Shown piece after piece: positions 56,200-64,000 of a stretch of DNA of 64,000 nucleotides. A model generated the notes under the pieces. It worked only from the letters and a program-made list of their open reading frames with translations, made no database searches and was not told the DNA's origin. The first letter of the stretch is position 1. The number at the start of each line of letters is the position of its first letter. The position numbers were made by a program, and so were the translations under genes. The stretch lies in the NCBI GenBank assembly GCA_000467715.1, contig AJFK01000470.1:124001-188000 (forward strand), written 5' to 3'. Origin of the DNA: Hysterium pulicare CBS 123377. Lineage: Eukaryota > Ascomycota > Dothideomycetes > Hysteriales > Hysteriaceae.

Positions 56200-56340
56200 A
56201 TGGAACGAGGGCGGGGGGTGGATGAACATGTGAACTGTGTGCCAGTTGTTGTGGAATTGAACTGGAGGAGAAAATTCGTCGTCGTTGAGCTGAATCCCGG
56301 CGATCCTCCTCCATCAGTGTCGTCAGAAAACATTCAGGTC
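56200..56340 (+). pseudogene. 3' fragment of an F-box array gene
   Basis: The frame reads MERGRGVDEHVNC, then LNWRRKFVVVELNPGDPPPSV, aligning with VEHGWGMNEGLHW, GNRRRKPTVIDLDPDKPPSI at the end of the intact copy just upstream. No upstream F-box part accompanies it, so it is a partial tandem duplicate or the rest of a deleted fourth copy. Confidence 0.55.
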
Positions 56341-56628
56341 GTTCAGGAGCCCGGTTGTCAGGATCGGTGTCGGAAGAAGATTAGAGTTTCTTTGAGGAGG
56401 AGGAGATGTAGATGGCGGGAATGTATCCCTGGATGAAGAGTTATCAGAACAAGTTCTAGTATCGACGGAAGAAAGAGACTAATGAGAGATAAGCATCGTA
56501 AGGAAGCGGTAACCACACCAAAACGGCTTAATGCTCTCGAAGCGCTTGGGGATCAACTCGCAATTACATCATGGGTTATCCAAGAAGATTTCATTCTTTG
56601 CTCAAGCCTACAATTCCAGCAGATCTCA

Positions 56629-57432
56629 TCACTTCCAAATTAAGCTGATGCCAGACCCTACAACTACCCCACAAACACCTAGAATCTTCGCCCATGCCAC
56701 CAACCCAAGCTTGATCTGTCTCTTCGCAAAGATCTCAATAGCATCTCCGTCATTAATCCTCGGAAATGACATATCCTTGGGCACATCCACCCCCAAGGCC
56801 TCACAAAGCGGGCCCCACCCATCTCTTACATCAAAAAACACCATTTTCTCCTTCGGCACTACGCTCTTCAACCACTCCATATGCCTATCCCAAACCACTC
56901 TTCCATACATGTGCGGCTCTCCCGGTCTCGAATACAACTCTCCCCACCTTCCACTTTGAATCTTATCTAGATATGTAGGGAAATGCCTCATCGTCGGCAA
57001 CGGCAAAAGCACTGCCTTCAAAAACCACAGTAAACTCGCACTGGCCGTGGCATCTATGCTCTTAGCCCAAGCATCTGGATCCCTCACCGTACATATCACC
57101 TTCGCATCAGGATACAATTCCATCAACTCCAGAACAAATTGCGCGCCGGGCGTGTCAGTCGTTGCTACATAACCGTCGAAATTCTGTTTACATGTTTTCA
57201 AGACGAATTGGCGGTCTGCGGAGGTTTTGATCGGTGTTTTGGAGAGAATGGATATCCATGATTTGATGTGTGATGGGGGACCGAGACAATTTTGCGTTCC
57301 GCCGTGGTAGACGGGCCCTTTGAGGATGATAGAGAGGGCTTCACTGAAGGATGCGGTGCCTGTCCGCGGAAGCCCAGCTCCGATGACTTGGAGCTTGGCG
57401 CCGGGACGTGGCGTTGATGCTTCTTGACCCAT
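56629..57432 (-). CDS. Sulfotransferase-like P-loop protein with C-terminal helix
   Basis: A single exon of 267 residues. The N-terminal VIGAGLPRTGTASFSEAL is the phosphate-binding (5'-PSB) loop of the Sulfotransfer_4 family. CTVRDPDAWAKSIDAT matches the 3'-phosphate site. WDRHMEWLKSVVPKEKMVFFDVRDGWGPLCEALGVDVP is the usual C-terminal block of these fungal proteins, often found near natural-product genes. A final hydrophobic helix (LGLVAWAKILGVCGVVVGSGISLIW) suggests a tail anchor. PAPS-dependent sulfation is possible, but many members have no proven activity. Confidence 0.82.
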   Translation of the reverse strand: MGQEASTPRPGAKLQVIGAGLPRTGTASFSEALSIILKGPVYHGGTQNCLGPPSHIKSWISILSKTPIKTSADRQFVLKTCKQNFDGYVATTDTPGAQFVLELMELYPDAKVICTVRDPDAWAKSIDATASASLLWFLKAVLLPLPTMRHFPTYLDKIQSGRWGELYSRPGEPHMYGRVVWDRHMEWLKSVVPKEKMVFFDVRDGWGPLCEALGVDVPKDMSFPRINDGDAIEIFAKRQIKLGLVAWAKILGVCGVVVGSGISLIWK

Positions 57433-58803
57433 TGTTGGGGGTAATTCAATGGCCGAAGGCGTATTCGAACGGATCGCTTTGTCTTCGGGGTTTGGCGTGT
57501 TGAGGTGGAGTTATAGTTTAGATACTTCGGAGACGCGGTCTTTAAACATTGCTACTGAGGGCGATCCGAGTTCAATTAGTGCTTATTGTGGGCGGATTCA
57601 CGAAAAGGGGGCTAGAAGGAAGTGCGTAGGCCTTTATCTCTGTTTTTACTACGCTGCGCTGCGTATTCAGTCAGGCTCTGTCTTCAGATGGTTCCTTCGC
57701 AAAGACGATTTCATACTTATTATTTTTACAGAGTCGTTGGGCGGTTTGCTCGTGAGAAGTCACGGGATATGCTTAGTCACTTATCTACGCGCTAAGCACG
57801 CGGCCCGTCCCGTAGGTCATTCACAATTGCACACAATTGCACAACAACGTACTCCAACTCTCTCACCTCAGCTCTCAAACGGCTACCTCTTGCATTACTC
57901 CCAGACCATTCTCTGCAACTCTTGGTCAATAATTGCTCATGCACGCACGGAGCACCAAATGCTGTACCATCAACTATGACACGTCAACTGACCCTTCGGG
58001 ATCCCTATGAGGCTCTGCTGCTTGTGCGGTATTCCAAATCTAGACACAACATGTGAAAGAATCCCATTTAGGAAGCTCGTCCAAACTCTATTTAGACCTA
58101 CCATGTCTCTCGGTTCTATACCTTGTCACTCAGCTTCCATTGGCGGGAACATGCAGTCGTGGCCTCCGGAAAGTGGCTGCTGATAAGTTGACTGTGTGAG
58201 AACCGATGCGGAGAGTGTAGGAACCGAGCACTTCCCCGAGCCGGTTTTCTTGGGATCCCAAAAGCACTATCAGAGTGGCCTGATTGTTCTACAGATTGGC
58301 TATCCGAATTTCCTCATCAGGTAACAACTGCAGCAGGCGTGGCATACAGACCCCGCACGTCAAACCGGGAAAGGTTGACCCTTGAATTCTCATTCATTCT
58401 TCTATGTCTTTGTATTCGTTTGAGGGCGTCATCTTTGGACCCGGGGCACGGGATGGCAGCACACCTACTGCATGTTTGAACACCTTCTCAATACCCCGCA
58501 GTGGCGCTCCACATACAACTGCAGCCTTGTCACCCCCTACAGCTGAATAACCCTAGGACACAGATGGCACATGTTCACTGACTGCGACGTTTTATTTGTG
58601 GTACAAGAGATGTCCCCTGGGTAGCCATGGCATGCCGCCAGATATTGAACCGCCAATCTTTCTGCCCGAAGATGATAGCAAGCTCCGAATTCTGATAAGG
58701 GTACCTAGCGATGGGACAGCATATAAAGCTTGAAGGCTGGCAAGCGCAACAGAAGAGCACTGAAAGTTATTACTCCTCAGCAACAGCAACCTACGAAATC
58801 CTT
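57433..58803. other. Divergent region between sulfotransferase-like and P450 genes
   Basis: About 1.37 kb. A 176-codon frame at 57449-57979 has no family features and overlaps the promoter, so it is not called. Otherwise nothing is recognised. Confidence 0.5.
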
Positions 58804-60755
58804 ATGATGGATTCATTCATTTCTCTCACCCCAAGGGTGCTTGCAGGAGCCCTGGTCCTTTACCTTCTCTTCAAGCTCTTGCGCGTTGGAAGTCGAGAGA
58901 AATGGCTCCCACCAGGACCTCCAACACTACCAATCCTGGGAAACGCACACCAGATCCCTACGAAAGACTTGTATTTAAAGTAAGTACTTGGCGTTCAGGC
59001 TCCAATACAAGAGGCTCCAACGTTCTTTGAAGTATCAACTCACCACCCTCAGATTGAAGGAATGGAGCGACGAATACGGACCTGTATACTCTCTCAAGCT
59101 TGGGCCTGGGACTACCATAGTGTTGAACGATCGCAAAGCCGTCCATGACCTTCTCGATAAGAAAAGCGCCATCTACTCGGATCGACCGAACGATTATAAT
59201 ACTGACTTAGCGATGGGTGGCCAAAACCCGGCCGTCATGCATAACAATCCAATGTGGAGGGCCGAACGGAAGGTTGCGTCACAGATGTTGGCGGTAAGGT
59301 ATCCTACTTAACTATAGCTCATCGGCTAAACGAAATTGAGTTGACTGGTTCGACAGCCACGTATGCTCGACGAGAAAATTGCGCCGATTCAAGAAGCTGA
59401 GATCGCTCAGCTAATGCACGACCTTCTGGAGACGCCCGAAAACTTTCTTACTCATGTGAAGCGTACGACTGCATCCGTAGCTAGTATTGTAATCTATGGC
59501 TATCGCGGCCCTACCATTGATAGCTTCTGGGCGAGCATGGTTTATAGTGTCATCGACGTGGCCTCTATCGCCCTTGAACCAGGTTCCTACCCTCCCGCGG
59601 ATGACTTTCCGTTTCTCAAATACATACCAGACCGCTGGGCCCCGTGGAAAAGGCGCGCCAAAGACTGTTACGCCCTGTTCACTAGAACCACTGGAGAAGC
59701 GCGAGATCGAGTGGAAGAGAGGCGCAAGCATGGCGATATGCGAATCTCACTGATCGACCGATTACTCAGCAAGGAGCAGAAGTTAGATCAAGAGTTGTCG
59801 TATGATGAATTCAATAACTTCTTAGGCACCTTGGAGCTCGGAGCAGCTGATACAACAGCTTCGGCAACGCTCACGACCATTTTGTATCTGGCTAGACACC
59901 CACATGTTCAAGAGAAGGCCAGGAAGGAGTTGGACGCCGTTTGTGGTTTAGAAAGGTACCTTGAGCCCGCATGTTTCATTTTGCTCGAGTTGTCTGACGT
60001 CCAGGGTTGCGATATTAGAATGCCAAAATGGGAGGATTTTGATCGACTTCCTTATATCAACTGCATCGTAAAAGAAGGGCATCGAGTCCGCCCAGTGTGA
60101 GTAGATCTTAACATTGTCTCCTATCTTTCAAGGCGGCGTTCTGACCCTAACCCTAAGTCTTCCCATCAACATCGCTCGCCGAGTAGAGTGCGACGACTGG
60201 TACGAAGGAATGTTGATACCGAAAGACTCCACCATATTGGTCGCAACATGGGCGTTGCACCAAACGGCGTATGAGGACCCTGGAACGTATAACCCGGACC
60301 GCTATCTCGGTCACCCAAAGTTGGCTATGAGTTATGCAGGCAGTCCAGACTACATGAACAGAGATAAGTGCACTCTGTTTCTCCACTCGAACTAGAATCT
60401 AACATATGATCGAGGTTTACATCACTACTCATACGGCGCTGGCAGACGCATCTGTGTGGGCATCCATTTGGCTGAACGCACGCTTTGGCGCATCGCTGCC
60501 AGGATGATTTGGGCGTTTGATATTGCTCCTGCGATTGACCAATCCGGTATTTATTGTAAGGATTCACCTCGACCGAACAAGTGGCTGATTATATCAGGTA
60601 ATCCTATCGAGCTCGACTTGGACGCTTATGTGAATGGGCTGGTGACTGAGCCGAAACCGTACCATGTTAGAATTACTCCTCGAAGTGAGAGGCATGCTGA
60701 AATTGTGAGGCAGAGCTTCGAAGATGTTAGGGAGTATCTAAAGGCTTGGGAGTAG
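58804..60755 (+). CDS. Cytochrome P450, one junction unresolved
   Basis: Exons 58804-58979, 59053-59293, 59357-59955, 60019-60096 and 60158-60367 join in frame; a last exon reaches 60755. The N-terminal anchor ([14 protein letters not shown]) is followed by [14 protein letters not shown]. Helix I is [24 protein letters not shown]. The ExxR-type region is [12 protein letters not shown]. The [39 protein letters not shown] part and heme loop [22 protein letters not shown] are typical of fungal CYPs with a GYGAGRR heme signature. The obvious last intron (GTGCAC at 60368 to GAG at 60414) puts the heme exon one base out of frame. The heme exon itself is intact. The gene is either mis-spliced by me, frameshifted, or uses a rare junction. 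The substrate is unknown. Confidence 0.75.
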
Positions 60756-61117
60756 TCGGACTCGTTGATTCTGGGGAAGTAAAATGAGGTTTTGATGGAT
60801 ACATTCTCAAACTGGATGCTAGTAAATCTACGATTTCCAGATGTTACGGTTTCAATGTTGCCTCGGGGCAAGAAATTGAACGGATTTCTTTTGTTTTTCA
60901 TTGAAACGAGGCACCCTCTCACTGGATTCCCTCCCGTCCTATGTAGCAGCTTGCGGATATATGATTTATGGTACTATGTGCTTATCTTGTAATTGACTTC
61001 CAGTATAATCAACGGCTAACATCACGCTTGACAATACCCACATTCCTCATTTCGACGAAGCTCCAATCTTTCATTGAGTCCGGCGATAGGTTGTTCGCAG
61101 TGTGCGCCACCGATTCA
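60756..61117. other. Intergenic region
   Basis: This is the 3' flank of the P450 gene. No supported gene. Confidence 0.5.
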
Positions 61118-61330
61118 TCAAACGCCGAACCTCCCAATCCTACCCATTGCCCCATCAAGACCAGCCGTCTCCTTCTGCCGTTCCATATGCTTCAGTTTCA
61201 ATTCGACGCGCTTATCTCTCCTCACAACCTGCTTCGTCCAATCAGCAGCATGAGTCTTCCCGTAAAACCTAGTCAACATCCTATCAACTCTCTTCACCAT
61301 ATCTTTTTCCCTCGGCCATTCCTTGGCCAT
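61118..61330 (-). CDS. Putative small basic protein, possibly an exon of a larger gene
   Basis: A frame of 70 codons, MAKEWPREKDMVKRVDRMLTRFY and a charged Lys/Arg-rich end. It extends upstream without a stop through CLLFALRQYILDTSFDVICTIV to about 61460. Its regular composition suggests real coding sequence, but no family is recognised and the upstream start or splice could not be settled, since all three frames are open there. Confidence 0.35.
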   Translation of the reverse strand: MAKEWPREKDMVKRVDRMLTRFYGKTHAADWTKQVVRRDKRVELKLKHMERQKETAGLDGAMGRIGRFGV

Positions 61331-62031
61331 CACAATCGTGCAAATGACGTCGAAGCTGGTATCGAGGATGTACTGACGTAGAGCGAAGAGCAGGCACCGC
61401 GTAACGACCGCTTCGGTCGGCGTTCCCGTTGAGCGTCTCGAGGATCGTGTATTCGGAGTGCTTCGTAGCCTGTTATACCCCGGAATGAAGATGGGTTAGT
61501 GAACTTCCTTCGGCGAGGCTTTAACGGAGTTAGGAAGAAGGGGGCATTGTTGGGTTAGTTTGGCTGTAGATTAGTTGAGAACATGGCAATGGATGCCCGA
61601 GAGGAGCTGGAGGCATATAACTTGACGAAGGTTGCTTCTGGTTGGGTTGGAAATAGGATAGAATTCAATGTTGAATTGTAGTCGCCAAGTTTTGCTAAAG
61701 ACCTAGAAGTATAGTCGGGAAGAACTGGGTCTGACTTGATCGTCTGATGGAATGAAAATTAATAGTTCGTGGGGGATTATTCGTGATGGACAGAATACTT
61801 CCTAAATAGGTAACTTCTCCGTAATATGTCGGTTTCGGACTGCATCGGTCTGCTCAGTTATTAAGTCGTCAGAATATACCTTCTTTTCACCATGGTGAAG
61901 CGGAGAATAAAGTTTCTGAGTATTCAAGGACCAGCATTTTGTAGCGTAAAGAGACAATAGAGCATTTTAAATACTACAAATGTTTGCGTACAGCAATCTT
62001 ATCAGTCCAAGACTCCAAGTCTGGAATGCTC
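61331..62031. other. Intergenic or unresolved 5' region
   Basis: The left part may contain further coding sequence of the small basic protein, up to about 61480. The right part is AT-rich 3' flank of the MFS gene. Confidence 0.4.
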
Positions 62032-63994
62032 TCATGACCTCGCCAAATACCTCGCCCATAGCCCATGAACAAACTTCCGATTGAGCTTGCCAAAAGTATC
62101 TAGAACCAATTAGCAAATTCTCGGTCATCCTACAACAGCAGAGCGACGATCCACACTTACACATCGGAATACAACTCAACAACCCCGTCAATGTCACAAT
62201 TCCAAACACCTTAAACACCTCACTGGCACCCTTCTCCGCGGCCCAAGTATTGATAAATGTACTAAACCCATAGAAAATGAAGTTCTTCACCATCATCTGC
62301 AGGATGAATATCTCTGTACTATATCCTCTGAAACTGTCCAAAATATACAATCCACCGCTCGTGCTTGTGATGCTGACACCATAGCAGATTAGCCCGTGGC
62401 AGAAACTCGCTAGGTAGATGCCGTTGTGGGTTGGGTGGTCGACTTCCCACATGAGAACGAACCAGCCGATGGCGAGGAGGATGAAGGCGAGGACGTTGAT
62501 GGGGATGCGGAATTCGGCTTCGAAGACACCGCGATTAGCACGACTCATGCGCTTCGCGGTGATGTCACACATCCAGCCTGCAGAGACACCGAGTACACCG
62601 CCGATGAAGGCTCCAGTGAAGAAGTAGCCATTTTGGGCGACCGTGAGGTTGTATGGTCTGAGTAAGAAGTGAATGAGCATGTTAGGAGAATAAGTACTGT
62701 GATTGGGACACTTACGGGACGGAGAATGTTTGAGCTAGAATGTAGGCTGTAACGACGAAGAATGACTAAGGTTCGGTCAATTATGATCTAATACTGGATT
62801 AACAGAATAGGGAAAACGTACCACAACTACCGCGCTGACAGCCAAAATCCAGATCACGGCAGGATTCAAGAGATGGATGAAGATCTCGGCGAGCAGCTTG
62901 AGGAGGTTGTCCGGGGTATAGGTCCTAGAAAACGGTCTCATGTCTTGAACCATAGTCCTTCTCGTACTTATCCTATCTGGAGTATTTCGAACTGTCTCCG
63001 TTTGCTCATTTTGTATGACTTTCTCATGCCCTTCACCGTCTCGCACGTCTGGACTTGTATCAGCTGTCCTCCTCTTGAACTGCGTTTCGGGCAACAAGAA
63101 CACAGCTCCCAACCACCCTAATAGTTGGAATGGCAAGAGTATCCAGAACAAAAACCTCCAACCCAGACGCTCAAATATAGGCCCGGTTATTATTGCCACC
63201 ATCGCCGCCATACACGCTAATGTGAGCACCAAAAGCGCTGTTCGTAACCCACGTTCATGTAGGTAGAAGATATCTCCGATTGCGGCGACGGAAAGACTTT
63301 CGTAAGCAGTGACACCGAGACCTTGGACCATGCGACCCGCAAGAAGCGTGTTGTAGTTCGATTTGACAGCACCAGATATGCAAATCCCAGTGCCGATGAC
63401 TCCCATCGTGGACGCGAAGAGGAATTGGGGGCGTTTACCGTATTTCTGGGCCAGAACGGAAACAATTGGCCTGAATACCTGTAAATTATTGGGCTTGAGT
63501 CTGATGATTAGTCGTTGGACTTACCCGAGAGCTCCGACTACGAGCAATTGGTATCCTGAAAGCTCTGAGACCTTGGTGAGAGATACGCCAAGTATGGCAG
63601 ATAATGCGAATGTTGACGCAGCGATGAGGGGTCCTGGCGTTGTAGCAAAAATGATGCAGTTGTAGAATAAGACGGCAAAGGTAATTTCCTTCTTCCATCT
63701 TGGCCAAAGCTAGTCACACTGAGTCGACTGCCAGCACGTTTTTGCTCTTGAATATCATACCAGTGGATCGTTCAGATCATCTGACGGTTGCGGCACAAGA
63801 ACAATGCCGGTTTCCTAGGGATTGATGTCAATGAGAGCACTTCAACATGTATCTAGATTCTCTACCTTTCCGCCTACGTGCTTCAAATGCGTATGTTCGT
63901 ACGGATGCGCAACACTATTTTGATCAGTGTCGAGTAGGTATTCCGTTCCAGGAGGCGGAGTGTCCCCAGAGGGCTGAATGATACCGAGTGGCAT
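62032..63994 (-). CDS. MFS transporter (drug/polyamine-type, 12 helices)
   Basis: Seven exons: 63866-63994, 63761-63814, 63525-63709, 62822-63470, 62716-62765, 62161-62657 and 62032-62099. Introns of 51-61 bases all stay in frame, giving 543 residues. The polar N-terminus (MPLGIIQPSGDTPPPGTEYLLD) leads to LWPRWKKEITFAVLFYNC, the entry to helix 1. KYGKRPQFLFAS is the loop 2-3 motif of major facilitators, and GRMVQGLGVTAYESLSVAAIGDIFYLHERG the conserved helix 4-5 region. A charged loop (about 265-310) separates the halves. The second half ends CIPM-YTFGKLNRKFVHGLWARYLARS. This matches general-substrate MFS carriers related to the HOL1-like group. The substrate is unknown. The start lies seven bases from the window edge, but ATG and all motifs are complete. 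Confidence 0.85.
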
Positions 63995-64000
63995 TGTAAT

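Noticed and set aside
57449-57979. A 176-codon frame divergent from the sulfotransferase gene
   Set aside because: No recognisable features, starts 17 bases from the neighbouring start codon and lies in the promoter.
60140-60157. Two CCCTAA units resembling telomere repeat
   Set aside because: They form the branch point and acceptor of a P450 intron; two units are expected by chance.

Overview
The window is nuclear DNA of a filamentous ascomycete (Pezizomycotina). Genes carry short introns (mostly 47-100 bases) with CTAAC/CTGAC-like branch sites. The gene families are typical of these fungi: Zn2Cys6 and C2H2 regulators, an ABC-A transporter, nitrilase, UstYa/DUF3328, DUF2434, GH128, NACHT, F-box and many MFS transporters. 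I cannot name the species; a Leotiomycetes-like or Dothideomycetes-like fungus is a guess. All gene models were spliced by eye, and every junction quoted keeps the reading frame unless stated otherwise. No tRNA, rRNA or intact transposon was recognised.

Layout. 1-8 kb: the end of a C2H2 protein, a long regulatory stretch with upstream ORFs, and a large Zn2Cys6 transcription factor. 8-18 kb (minus strand): a complete ABC-A transporter, a single-pass surface protein and a nitrilase. 18-26 kb: two small GPI-type secreted proteins, the tRNA-splicing endonuclease subunit Sen15, a UstYa/DUF3328 oxidase and, divergent from it, an eight-exon secreted protein built of tyrosine-rich repeats separated by Kex2 sites. 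26-36 kb: a RING-like protein, a broken LPRELR-type gene, a glycine-zipper protein, a DUF2434 membrane protein and a short-chain dehydrogenase. 36-49 kb: a monocarboxylate-type MFS carrier, a truncated NACHT protein behind a duplicated promoter, a ten-exon sugar transporter, a GH128 glucanase, a hidden three-exon secreted cysteine protein and a secreted NMT1/SsuA-like binding protein. 49-56 kb: an F-box family array (one dead copy, two intact copies and a 3' fragment) with a Nudix hydrolase inserted. 56-64 kb: a sulfotransferase-like P-loop protein, a cytochrome P450 with a frame problem at the heme exon, and a seven-exon MFS carrier.

Main discovery candidate: the divergent UstYa gene (21548-22610) and the Kex2-repeat precursor (24052-25665). 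Known dikaritin RiPPs (ustiloxin, phomopsin, asperipin-2a) are made from Kex2-processed repeat precursors whose tyrosine-containing cores are oxidatively cyclised by UstY enzymes. The pair here has both halves, with an unfamiliar core of the form Y-G-T-Y-x-P-Y-x-x-Y. Each repeat is split across exons at a Pro-Tyr junction, and three of the seven introns appear to use GC donors. The product and its chemistry are inferred, not shown.

Other points of interest: gene decay (two pseudogenes, a gene fragment, a truncated NACHT gene), local duplications, and promoter repeats beside a small secreted cysteine protein.
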